This document shows, in pieces, positions 14,209-20,994 of a stretch of DNA of 21,157 bases (positions within the stretch are counted from its first letter, which is position 1; each line of letters starts with the position of its first letter). The position numbers and the translations under genes are program-made. The notes beneath the pieces are model-generated. The model made no database searches. It saw nothing but the letters and a program-made list of their open reading frames with translations, and was not told where the DNA came from. Origin of the DNA: a virus. The stretch covers positions 1-21,157 of IMG/VR virus record IMGVR_UViG_3300037486_000090. One strand, written 5' to 3'.

Positions 14209-14525
14209 TATTTTTTCGGTTCTTCTACTGCATCAGTAACGTTTGATTTGTTTTCTGCTGGAACTTCCGCAACCTTATCCGTTACTTTTTCTTTCTGTGC
14301 TTCCGCTTCTGGTGTCCCCACTTCTGGTTTGAAATCCTTTTCTTCCAATACCAATAATTCTCCCTTATCCAAGTCATATCGTGCTTTTGTGTTATTCGCT
14401 AATGCCAACCTCGGAAATATCTGGTTGATAACATACACCTGAATAGCAACATTGAGTCCGTTCATTGTTGTGTCCAACGGTGTCAAATACGCAATATCCT
14501 TTTTGCTCAAAGTAAATGTTTTCAT
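14208..14525 (-). CDS. Small protein with acidic tail (hypothetical)
   Basis: This 105-residue product has an AGGAGG before the ATG and overlaps the upstream stop by ATGA. Residues 1-60 look folded (LSKKDIAYLTPLDT, then AIQVYVINQIF). Residues 65-105 are a disordered Glu/Lys/Pro-rich tail. I recognise no family. Its stop shares a base with the start of the two-domain glycosyltransferase, so it may be made with it. Confidence 0.6.
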   Translation of the reverse strand: MKTFTLSKKDIAYLTPLDTTMNGLNVAIQVYVINQIFPRLALANNTKARYDLDKGELLVLEEKDFKPEVGTPEAEAQKEKVTDKVAEVPAENKSNVTDAVEEPKK

Positions 14526-14704
14526 ACTTTCACCTCCTGACTAAATAATTCTTTTACTTTTAATAACGCTTCATCGAGTGATGTATACACAAACTTATCT
14601 TCCTCATATTCCCACTCATGTTTATCAGCTTCCGTTTTATAATTCTCTGTCACGAGCCAACCATTCCCTGCTTTTTCGATTTGAATTGACGTAATTATTT
14701 TCAT
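14522..14704 (-). CDS. Small alpha/beta protein (hypothetical)
   Basis: This 60-residue product has a strong GGAGGTAG SD. A beta hairpin (IQIEKAGNGWLVTENY) is followed by a charged loop, a strand (KFVYTS) and a helix (LDEALLKVKELFS). This resembles the small beta-beta-alpha fold of many phage host-takeover or single-domain helper proteins, but no motif allows a function to be assigned. Confidence 0.6.
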   Translation of the reverse strand: MKIITSIQIEKAGNGWLVTENYKTEADKHEWEYEEDKFVYTSLDEALLKVKELFSQEVKV

Positions 14705-14705
14705 A

Positions 14706-14906
14706 TTATTCTACCTCCTTATGTTCAGTAAACTTTTGTACGCTGTTTTCGTAACACGCCCGACTGTGAAAAATCCCCTGCACGTCCCCGTCCTTTACTA
14801 CGAACCCGACCTTTACGGTTTCTGACGGTCCGATTAACATTCCACACTCTACCCCCATGCACCGTGTCGTGTGTTCTGGTTTTATCTGGTAGCCCATTAT
14901 ATCCAT
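14706..14906 (-). CDS. Small Cys/His metal-binding protein
   Basis: This 66-residue product sits behind AAGGGGG. C16 and C21 (CMGVEC), then H47 and C51 (HSRAC), form a plausible CCHC zinc site. FHSRACYE is like the helix start of a treble-clef or FCS-type finger, where a second pair of ligands caps a helix. It is the first gene after the TET-associated-like glycosyltransferase. A nucleic-acid or protein adaptor is possible; the specific role is unknown. Confidence 0.55.
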   Translation of the reverse strand: MDIMGYQIKPEHTTRCMGVECGMLIGPSETVKVGFVVKDGDVQGIFHSRACYENSVQKFTEHKEVE

Positions 14907-14918
14907 AAATCCCCCTTT

Positions 14919-15725
14919 CTATTTTCGTTTGGCAATCATATCTTTACGCCATTGTAATACTTGTTTCTCGGAAGTAAATCTCAACTGTAATTCCGCCAAC
15001 GGGTGACACCCGGCTTTTACTTTATACCGAAACATATCAGGATATTCAGCAATCAAAAAAGCACAGTCATGTATCTTTTTCGGCACTCGTTCCTCATAAG
15101 TGCCAATCCCGCCCGATTGATAATGCTTCGCAATAGGGAACAAATAGTTGTTGATTAACACTTTTCCGTACCGTAATAAGTTCTCGGCGGTGTAATAATA
15201 ATCCCCCATAGATAAAACATTCGGGTGATACCGTATCCCCACGTTATTTATCAACGCTATCTTCTGGATAACGTGTCCCACCATTCGCCACTTCTTTTCC
15301 CTGAAAAAATAGTTGTCAACAACGGCAAATCCGCAAAACTTCGCACCGATTTCGTCTGCTTTCCGTTGCGTATCGTTCAAAATAGAGTGAACCCACTCCA
15401 TATCCGCCCGTTTTGCGAACGCTTCCCTGTCTTTACAGTATTCTTCATTGTATTGTGGCTCGTGTACGGCAGTAAAATACTGTATGTTGTCGTCCGCAAA
15501 GCAAAACCACTCGTTTTTCCCCACCAAATTGTCCAAAACCCACTGACGCTGGAACGGAATGCCCAGTTTTGCGTTGCTTACGACTATTTCCATGTTGTCC
15601 AACGACCTGTTCGCCCGATACTCAATCAATTCCGCATCATTATGCACGACTATCGTAGCCTCTGGGAACAATAAATGGCTCGTTATCGTTGTTGCTCTAC
15701 CTTTACTTGGAATTATTACCCTCAT
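14919..15725 (-). CDS. Glycosyltransferase resembling the TET-associated (TAGT) family
   Basis: I choose the ATG at 15725 (268 residues; AAGG 7 bases upstream), since the earlier ATG at 15797 adds residues unlike the family and lies deep in the radical SAM gene. The protein starts MRVIIPSKGRA (1-11). It then has VVHNDAELIEYR (27-38), GIPFQRQWVLDN (55-66) and the acidic FADDN (76-80) in the DxD place. This order (IPSxGR, a Tyr-containing helix, R-Q-W, DDN) is what I recall of the glycosyltransferases that sit beside TET/JBP oxygenases in phages and are thought to glycosylate oxidised 5-methylcytosine. It overlaps the radical SAM gene by 23 bases and shares an operon with a C5-cytosine methyltransferase, which fits a DNA substrate. 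The family match is from memory and not confirmed by search. Confidence 0.65.
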   Translation of the reverse strand: MRVIIPSKGRATTITSHLLFPEATIVVHNDAELIEYRANRSLDNMEIVVSNAKLGIPFQRQWVLDNLVGKNEWFCFADDNIQYFTAVHEPQYNEEYCKDREAFAKRADMEWVHSILNDTQRKADEIGAKFCGFAVVDNYFFREKKWRMVGHVIQKIALINNVGIRYHPNVLSMGDYYYTAENLLRYGKVLINNYLFPIAKHYQSGGIGTYEERVPKKIHDCAFLIAEYPDMFRYKVKAGCHPLAELQLRFTSEKQVLQWRKDMIAKRK

Positions 15726-16962
15726 ATTTTGCCTTGTTAAACTTGTACACGATGTCGTTATTCTCATCGAGTCTGTCAGGAATAAGCAGTCCGTCAAAAT
15801 ACCTGTACGGTGAGTTCTGGTTTTTCGGTTTGTTCCACGTAGCCCTCATATGGTCAAACATACTCATGTATCGGTGCTTCGCTCGGTTCGCAAGATTCGC
15901 AGTATTAAATCCCGTAGCGTCAATGTACGGTGTTTCTTTCAGGTATTCCGTTTCGTACTGTGCGATGTCGTTGAAATGTACTTCGCCTTTTTCTTTTGCG
16001 ATGACGATTGCCTGTGTGAACTGACACTTCGCAAAGTTCCCGAACGGTCCCGTATCAGGAACACCGCAACAACTCCCGTATGCACACGCTTCCTTGTGGT
16101 TTGCATCACTTACGAATAGTTTGAGATTGTTCGATGCACACAATAGTTTGATTCCGTTTATGTACGAACGCTTCACTTCATAATTCAGTCGGCGATATCC
16201 CTGTTGCACACTGAACCGCCGATAAAACTCCCAAATATCATACCCAGCAACGGCAGAGATTATCTTATATCGTGCTTTTACGTTGTCCGCCGCCCGTGCT
16301 TCAAGACAAAAGAACTCCGTTGACACTCCGTACGCTCCCATTTCCGCCACCGCTTTAATCAATTCCGTATGTGTCGGGTTCGTCACCCCAATAATAAACG
16401 GACGTAACCGCAAATTGACGGCTGCGATACCCAACTTCGCATATTCCCCAATAGCCCACACCCGTTCTTTTGGTGTCGGCACTCCCTTTTCTATTATCCG
16501 TGCCTTTTCTTCATCGTATGTAATAATAGAAACTTTAACATGGAAGTTCTTCGCACCTTTCAAAACGTCCCGATACCTGTCATCTTTCAAATGCCACACA
16601 CTCTTGCTTGAAAAACTCACAGGGTAATCAATCTCTCGGAAAAACTTTAATAGCTGTAGCGATATCCCCAATTCCTTTTCCCGTAAATCAAACGGTTCAG
16701 ATAATCCTCCCCACTGCATCGGAATCCGTTTCTTCACATAACTCCCAAACTGGCTACTATCAGGGTCCGTGAATATCTTTTTGACTTTCTCCACGTCCAC
16801 GTGCTTCATGTTCTTCTCCATGTAATCATCGTAATGTGACTGTTGATAAAAAGAGAAGCAATACTGGCACTGATAACTGCACAGATTGTACGTGTCGAAT
16901 GTCATCGGCATACTGCAATCCAGTATTTCGTTTGTCCACCTCGGACTTCCGTAGTAATCCAT
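15703..16962 (-). CDS. Radical SAM enzyme, spore photoproduct lyase-like
   Basis: I take the ATG at 16962, which shares TAATG with the upstream stop (419 residues). The 4Fe-4S/SAM motif is CSYQCQYC (C28, C32, C35). GGLSEPFD, then SFSSKSVW, VSIITYD and LRLRPFIIGVTNP follow in the order seen in spore photoproduct lyase and Rv2578c-like radical SAM proteins, making a TIM barrel. The C-terminal part has C275, C293, C298, C299 and C313, possibly a second metal cluster. Spore photoproduct lyase acts on a thymine methyl group in DNA. Here the neighbours (C5-cytosine methyltransferase, ParB pair, TAGT-like glycosyltransferase) suggest action on a DNA base methyl group, perhaps 5-methylcytosine. DNA photoproduct repair is the main alternative. 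The class is clear; the substrate is inference. Confidence 0.85.
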   Translation of the reverse strand: MDYYGSPRWTNEILDCSMPMTFDTYNLCSYQCQYCFSFYQQSHYDDYMEKNMKHVDVEKVKKIFTDPDSSQFGSYVKKRIPMQWGGLSEPFDLREKELGISLQLLKFFREIDYPVSFSSKSVWHLKDDRYRDVLKGAKNFHVKVSIITYDEEKARIIEKGVPTPKERVWAIGEYAKLGIAAVNLRLRPFIIGVTNPTHTELIKAVAEMGAYGVSTEFFCLEARAADNVKARYKIISAVAGYDIWEFYRRFSVQQGYRRLNYEVKRSYINGIKLLCASNNLKLFVSDANHKEACAYGSCCGVPDTGPFGNFAKCQFTQAIVIAKEKGEVHFNDIAQYETEYLKETPYIDATGFNTANLANRAKHRYMSMFDHMRATWNKPKNQNSPYRYFDGLLIPDRLDENNDIVYKFNKAKYEGNNSK

Positions 16963-17552
16963 TATGTTTTTACGGGTAGATTCAGCATCTTCAATGCGTC
17001 CGTCCCCTGAATGCTTCGGTACGTCTTTCCGCTCAAAGCCATACAAATCTTCATGCAATCGTCTTGATTGTCCGAAGTAATATGGAACACGTAACTTCTG
17101 TTCGGTTGCTCTCCCACCAATTCCGAGAGGTTCTTATCCTCCCGCATCACCATACTTTCCATCGGCGGTGTGTATAATTCCAACTCCCAGTTCTCAAACC
17201 CCGACAAATGCAAATCCCCCAAAGCAGTAAGAGATAGTTCCTTAATCAACGCTTCGAGTTTCTTCTGGTCCCACCGTCCACTGATTCGGTTCAACGCAAG
17301 ACTCAATATCTTTTCTTTTTCTGGCGGTAAATCAACATAAACAACTGGTACGGTTTCCATTCCTAAATCTTTTGCCGCTCTCCATCTCATGTGTCCACCG
17401 ACAATCTGGTTATTCTTATTTGCGACAACAGGCTCCACGAATCCAAACTCCTTAATCGAATCTTTCAACGCATTGAAATCGTGGTCAGTAATTTCCCGAG
17501 GATTGTACAACGATTCCAATAATGTCCCGACTGGTACTTGTATTGTTTTCAT
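16962..17552 (-). CDS. ParB-fold nuclease/NTPase-like protein, copy 2
   Basis: This 196-residue protein has the ParB/Srx N-terminal domain: YNPRE (16-20), FGFVEPVVANKN (36-47) and the box GGHMRWRAA (52-60), which matches the GG/GERR nucleotide-binding motif. VPVVYVDLPPEKEK follows. After the domain is ALNRISGRWD and a C-terminal module with its own strand-helix pattern. It aligns almost without gaps to the gene directly upstream, so the two are tandem duplicates, and they overlap by ATGA. ParB-fold proteins in phages serve as nucleases, DNA clamps or DNA-modification partners. The lack of a HTH argues against a partition ParB. Confidence 0.85.
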   Translation of the reverse strand: MKTIQVPVGTLLESLYNPREITDHDFNALKDSIKEFGFVEPVVANKNNQIVGGHMRWRAAKDLGMETVPVVYVDLPPEKEKILSLALNRISGRWDQKKLEALIKELSLTALGDLHLSGFENWELELYTPPMESMVMREDKNLSELVGEQPNRSYVFHITSDNQDDCMKICMALSGKTYRSIQGTDALKMLNLPVKT

Positions 17553-18112
17553 AGTTCCAATTTCGCCATAACGGTCTGCCCGTCAATGACGTGTAATCCC
17601 TCCCGTCCTGTTAAATACGTTGATAATGTTTCTAAATCTTCTGGATTGGTAAACGTCACGAATATATCCCACCTCTGCGGTGCAGGTGTCACCCCGTTGT
17701 CGATGACTGGTGCAGAGTTCGGTCCCGCATTGTAGAGGTTCTGTTCCCACGGTTCAAAACCCGTCAACTTATTTTCGTTCACAGGTAACTCTTTCATCTC
17801 GAACATCAATGGTTCTAACTTCGTCACGTCCCAACGCCCTTTAATACGATTGAGTGCGAGGTTTAATAGTTTTTCTTTATCTGGCGGTAAGTCTACGTAA
17901 ACGACAGGCACTTGTTTCATCTCCAACTCGATTGCCGCCCGTAGTCGTTGATGTCCGCCGATTACCTGATTGTCTTTATTCGCAACCAACGGTTCGACAA
18001 ATCCAAACTCTTTCAATGAATCTTTGAGTGCCTGATATTCATGGTCGTTCATCTCCCGAGGATTGTACGGAGAGGGTTTCAGTTCGTCAGTCTTTATCAA
18101 CATTATGTCCAT
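17549..18112 (-). CDS. ParB-fold nuclease/NTPase-like protein, copy 1
   Basis: This 187-residue paralogue has YNPRE at 16-20, GFVEPLVANKD (37-47) and GGHQRLRAA at 52-60, at the same residue numbers as in copy 2. ALNRIKGRWD follows, then a module ending in VMAKLEL. Between the two copies the middle Pro-rich region (NAGPNSAPVIDNG) differs most. AAAGGA lies 8 bases before the ATG. There is no ParA partner nearby, so plasmid-type partition is unlikely; a role in the adjacent DNA-modification cassette, or as a nuclease, is more plausible. The duplication suggests a heterodimer or two different DNA states being recognised. Confidence 0.85.
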   Translation of the reverse strand: MDIMLIKTDELKPSPYNPREMNDHEYQALKDSLKEFGFVEPLVANKDNQVIGGHQRLRAAIELEMKQVPVVYVDLPPDKEKLLNLALNRIKGRWDVTKLEPLMFEMKELPVNENKLTGFEPWEQNLYNAGPNSAPVIDNGVTPAPQRWDIFVTFTNPEDLETLSTYLTGREGLHVIDGQTVMAKLEL

Positions 18113-18169
18113 AGGTTTTTCCTTTTGTATAAGATGTTATACTTTTTACTGTACTGTATTTATAGTCTA

Positions 18170-19249
18170 TCACTTCAATAATTCTTTTGCTATCTCCGTA
18201 ATAACCGTTATCGTTACTGCATTCCCCATCATCTTGTACCGTTGTCCGTCACTCATCACTTCCCCGTCTGCTCCGTACTTCGTATAATTGTCAGGAAATC
18301 CCTGCAATCGTTCGCATTCCATCGGTGTCAGTCTGCGAATCCGTAAATCTTTCAATACTCCCTGTGTCGCCAATGAATCCAATGTATAGCTTTCGTTTTC
18401 CTTAAATCCTTTTCCGTTCTGTTTTTTCTTCATTCCCCGTATATCCTGTACCGCAAGTATCTTAGGCGTATGCCCTCCACCCGCTACAGTCGGCACAGTC
18501 GGTGCAATTCCCTCCGTATCGTATACTCTCCTCGAACTCTCGTTAAATCTGCTCCACTTCTCATCGTTCAGCATTCCGACAACCTTTATGAGCGGTTGCC
18601 GTACATAATCCGTATGCGTCTTTAATACTGGCGTACAGTTCCGTTTCTCCTCCACCCATTTTTCCTTGCTGTTCTTCCAATAAATCATTTCCGTATCTGC
18701 TTCATTATCTTCATCGTCACCTCTGGTGAGAGGAAATACTTTTCCGCTGGACATTCCTCTAAGATGTCCGATAATGAACACCCTTTCCCTATTCTGTGCG
18801 ACTCCGTAATTCTTGCTGTTAATAACTTGCCATTCGACATCGTACCCCAGTTCATCAAGCGAGGCGATGATGGTTTTGAAAGTTCGTCCATCTGCATGAG
18901 ATAACAGTCCTTTGACGTTTTCCAATAAACACAGTCGAGGCTTTTTTTCATCAAGAATCCGTTCAATCTCAAAGAACATTGTGCCTCTTGTGTCGTCAAA
19001 TCCCCCACGCTTCCCAGCAATCGAGAAACTCTGACAAGGAAATCCCGCACAAAGTAATTCGAAGTCAGGTAGCTGACTAGCGGTAACTGTCCTGATGTCC
19101 CGTTGGTCGCATTCCCCGTAGTGTCGCCTATAGACGCTGTTTGCATATTTATTCCATTCGTTTGAATACACGCACTGTGCCTTTACCGTTGCGTTCTCTA
19201 TTCCTTTTCGAAATCCACCTACCCCAGCAAAAAGGTCAATATATTCCAT
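18170..19249 (-). CDS. C5-cytosine DNA methyltransferase
   Basis: The 359-residue enzyme transfers a methyl group from SAM to C5 of cytosine in DNA. Motifs are in canonical order: I, DLFAGVGGFRKG (5-16); IV, GFPCQSFS (69-76) with catalytic C72; VI, LLENVKG (108-114); VIII, QNRERVFIIG (152-161). Motif IX-like RRLTPMECERLQGFPDNY and motif X, GNAVTITVI (342-350), close it. The region between about 165 and 310 is the target recognition domain. All key residues are present. It starts inside the last codons of the HNH gene and no adjacent typical restriction subunit follows. It may protect phage DNA alone, be the first step of hypermodification, or pair with the HNH enzyme. The recognition sequence cannot be read. 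Confidence 0.93.
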   Translation of the reverse strand: MEYIDLFAGVGGFRKGIENATVKAQCVYSNEWNKYANSVYRRHYGECDQRDIRTVTASQLPDFELLCAGFPCQSFSIAGKRGGFDDTRGTMFFEIERILDEKKPRLCLLENVKGLLSHADGRTFKTIIASLDELGYDVEWQVINSKNYGVAQNRERVFIIGHLRGMSSGKVFPLTRGDDEDNEADTEMIYWKNSKEKWVEEKRNCTPVLKTHTDYVRQPLIKVVGMLNDEKWSRFNESSRRVYDTEGIAPTVPTVAGGGHTPKILAVQDIRGMKKKQNGKGFKENESYTLDSLATQGVLKDLRIRRLTPMECERLQGFPDNYTKYGADGEVMSDGQRYKMMGNAVTITVITEIAKELLK

Positions 19250-19949
19250 GTGCTAAATGTTGCCTTATTTCTAAAAAATTATCACGTATTCTTACAAGTT
19301 CTTCTTTTGTATAATCTTTTGTTTGTTTTGCTTTAGCACGTAACTGCTCATACCATTCGTTTCCTCTTTTTTCTTTAATCCACTCAACAAACTCGACTGG
19401 CGTTTTATGTGCTGAAAACACTGAGGAAAGCGTGTGATGTCCAGCACACAATGTTATTCCGTTTATTATTTCATATCTTGTCGAATGGTTTGATTTGCTG
19501 AAAATGTGGTGCGAGTTCAAATACGATGTCTTACCACAATAGGCACATTTTCCACCATCGTACAGTTTAACAACCTCCGCCCACAAGTCTACCAATTGTT
19601 TGTCTTTTGGTTTTTCATTCGTTCTCCCAGCAACTCGACAATCAAAACTACAATATCCAGCACCCCTTTTCTTTACCTGCGACTGATACCTCGGAAACTT
19701 CTTCCCGCAATTCTTACATTTGAAAGTCATAACTGGCTTGATATTTTTTCTTAAACCAAACTTCAAAATGTTTTGTCGTTCATATTTTACTCTCCGTTTA
19801 TCTTCACTATTTTTTCTTCCAGTTTTAGAGCATTGAATTGAACAGTATTTTGCCCGTACATCGAGCGTCTTAAACTTTTTGTGACAAGCTGGACATTCTT
19901 TTTCTTTTTTTTCGGTGTAAAACATATTCGGTTTTATAAGTGCAACCAT
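19236..19949 (-). CDS. HNH endonuclease with N-terminal zinc fingers
   Basis: This 237-residue protein has two Cys4 fingers, C19/C22/C36/C40 and C78/C81/C100/C104, joined by a basic linker. It then has an HNH domain: C135-x2-C138, the HH of NSHHIFSKSN (H147, H148), N163 in NGITLC, C168, and HH at 171-172. This is a DNA-cutting metal-finger nuclease. The gene is visibly richer in A/T and Lys codons than its neighbours, which suggests separate arrival. It overlaps the cytosine methyltransferase by 14 bases, so it may be a homing enzyme or the cutting half of a restriction-modification-like pair. The ATG at 19949 overlaps the peptide gene before it; M9 is an alternative start. Confidence 0.85.
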   Translation of the reverse strand: MVALIKPNMFYTEKKEKECPACHKKFKTLDVRAKYCSIQCSKTGRKNSEDKRRVKYERQNILKFGLRKNIKPVMTFKCKNCGKKFPRYQSQVKKRGAGYCSFDCRVAGRTNEKPKDKQLVDLWAEVVKLYDGGKCAYCGKTSYLNSHHIFSKSNHSTRYEIINGITLCAGHHTLSSVFSAHKTPVEFVEWIKEKRGNEWYEQLRAKAKQTKDYTKEELVRIRDNFLEIRQHLAHGIY

Positions 19950-20011
19950 ATTCCACTACAGATAACCCCAAAAACAAATGCTATCACCGCCAATATAATC
20001 AATTCTTTCAT
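19934..20011 (-). CDS. 25-residue single-pass membrane peptide
   Basis: The ATG at 20011 overlaps the preceding stop (ATGA), and the stop lies inside the next gene. After KEL comes a continuous hydrophobic stretch, LIILAVIAFVFGVICSGIWL, long enough to cross the membrane once, then HL. Small hydrophobic peptides like this can be antiholin-, toxin- or exclusion-type products, or merely coupling peptides. Coding support is the overlap on both sides and the clear membrane segment. Confidence 0.45.
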   Translation of the reverse strand: MKELIILAVIAFVFGVICSGIWLHL

Positions 20012-20259
20012 TTTGCCTTGTATGCTCCCTTACCTCTCGGCAAGTTCTTAATAATCCCGATGATAGTCTGAATCTCCTCCGCCTGATAAATCCGTGCATT
20101 GACGTTCCCCATCGTTGGAACCCTCCGTGTAATCAATTCGTGCTGTGGCTTCGGAATGATGCCCAACTGCTCCAATGTAGTGATATACGGTCTTGATGCA
20201 CGACACTTATGTTCCGTCAATGCTTCCTGTAAAAATAAAAACGTATAAAATGTAGCCAT
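20008..20259 (-). CDS. MerR-like helix-turn-helix protein
   Basis: The 83-residue product is a stand-alone winged-helix domain. CRASRPYITTLEQLGIIPKPQ (split in the fold after Q31) corresponds to the MerR segment where the recognition helix is followed by a G-[IL]-[IL]-P turn. RIYQAEEIQTIIGII matches the wing and following helix with its Tyr and Asp/Glu. It lacks an effector domain, so it is more like an excisionase or small phage regulator. An SD-like AAAGGA precedes the ATG 2 bases after the upstream stop. It may regulate the operon or assist DNA recombination. Family match is by pattern. Confidence 0.65.
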   Translation of the reverse strand: MATFYTFLFLQEALTEHKCRASRPYITTLEQLGIIPKPQHELITRRVPTMGNVNARIYQAEEIQTIIGIIKNLPRGKGAYKAK

Positions 20260-20261
20260 AA

Positions 20262-20819
20262 TTATTCCTTTCCCTCAAACTTTTCGTTTATTAAATGAAA
20301 CGTTCCGTCACACTGACAGATTGATTTCTCGTCATACCGTACCACCCATTTGTTACACGCTGGACATCGGTACACCCTCGGTCTGTCATACGGGTCGAGT
20401 CCCTGTTCCCGAATAACAATCTCTGTATCTGCTGTTCCCAGTTCGTGAATATCATCAATAACTTTCACGACCTCCTCTTTCGTCTTGTCTTTCAGAATAG
20501 GAAGTAACCGCAATAGTTTGTAACTGGGTATCGCCACGATTTCTTCATCGGTCATCTGCATCTTCTGTGCATAAAACTCGTAGATGCGAATATACATATA
20601 CGCTGTGGGTTTCTTCAATGCGATTTCAGGAGATGCGAGGAATTGCTGGAACGTATCGTACCCACCCTCTCCAATCTTCTCGTACAGTTTTTCGTCCCGT
20701 ATGCGTGTAAGTATTTTCCCTATCTTCAAAAAGAGGTAGCCCTGTTGATGTAATCGTGTAATAAGTTCTTCGTAGATGGTGTAGGCAATTTTATTTTCAG
20801 GAGGAATTGCGTGGCTCAT
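20262..20819 (-). CDS. Zinc-ribbon, HTH-type phage regulator or replication protein
   Basis: This 185-residue product has a helical N-terminal half with a helix-turn-helix-like core (GGYDTFQQFLASPEIALKKP, residues 52-71), followed by YMYIRIYEFYAQ. It then has a charged linker and a C-terminal zinc ribbon formed by C152, C155, C168 and C170 (CPAC ... CQC). The N-terminal pattern resembles a group of phage and mobile-element proteins of unclear function, but I cannot name one. A promoter-like pair TTGATT/TATAGT lies just upstream with no SD, suggesting a leaderless mRNA. It is the first full gene after the tRNA-like RNA. Confidence 0.65.
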   Translation of the reverse strand: MSHAIPPENKIAYTIYEELITRLHQQGYLFLKIGKILTRIRDEKLYEKIGEGGYDTFQQFLASPEIALKKPTAYMYIRIYEFYAQKMQMTDEEIVAIPSYKLLRLLPILKDKTKEEVVKVIDDIHELGTADTEIVIREQGLDPYDRPRVYRCPACNKWVVRYDEKSICQCDGTFHLINEKFEGKE

Positions 20820-20825
20820 ACCGCC

Positions 20826-20854
20826 ACTATAGAATATAGTTCATAATAAATCAA
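20826..20854 (-). promoter_or_regulatory. Candidate promoter giving a near-leaderless mRNA
   Basis: TTGATT (20854-20849, 4 of 6) is followed by a 17-base spacer and TATAGT (20831-20826, 5 of 6). Only 6 bases (GGCGGT) separate it from the ATG at 20819, so the expected transcription start falls on or beside the start codon. No AGGAGG-type SD is present, which agrees with leaderless translation. Confidence 0.5.
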
Positions 20855-20865
20855 TACCCCGTATG

Positions 20866-20990
20866 TGACCGATGAGAGGTTCGAACTCTCGCTCCAACCA
20901 TATTCCCCTACGACTTCGGGTTATCGCCTCTTATTCCTTTCGGAAATTAGTTACTTTGGTCGGGTGCTTCCCTGTCTACACTAATCGGTC
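20866..20990 (-). tRNA. tRNA-like RNA with a long extra segment in the anticodon arm
   Basis: The 125-base element has a perfect 7-bp acceptor stem (GACCGAT/ATCGGTC), then T8-A9, a 4-bp D stem (GTGT/GCAC with one wobble) and a D loop containing AG and GGG. It ends with a standard T arm (GAGAG, TTCGAAC, CTCTC) and discriminator A. CCGACC and GGTTGG pair as the anticodon stem, and the variable loop is GAGC with the conserved C48. Between the stem halves lie 58 bases instead of 7, holding a small TTCC-GAAA-GGAA hairpin. No position gives a normal U33 anticodon loop, so no isotype can be assigned. CCA is not encoded. It could be a spliced tRNA, a tRNA with an odd insert, or a tRNA mimic. Confidence 0.5.
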
Positions 20991-20994
20991 AATA

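Noticed and set aside
16963-17058. Upstream start for the radical SAM gene
   Set aside because: It would add 32 residues inside the ParB-fold gene. TAATG at 16964-16960 is the pattern used by other genes here.
18120-18168. Tandem TACTGT repeats before the first ParB-fold gene, like a LexA box
   Set aside because: The half-sites do not form the CTG-N10-CAG palindrome of a LexA site, and no convincing -35/-10 pair is present.
20866-20990. tmRNA or group I intron explanation of the tRNA-like RNA
   Set aside because: It is far too short for either, has a proper D stem unlike tmRNA, and shows no tag reading frame.
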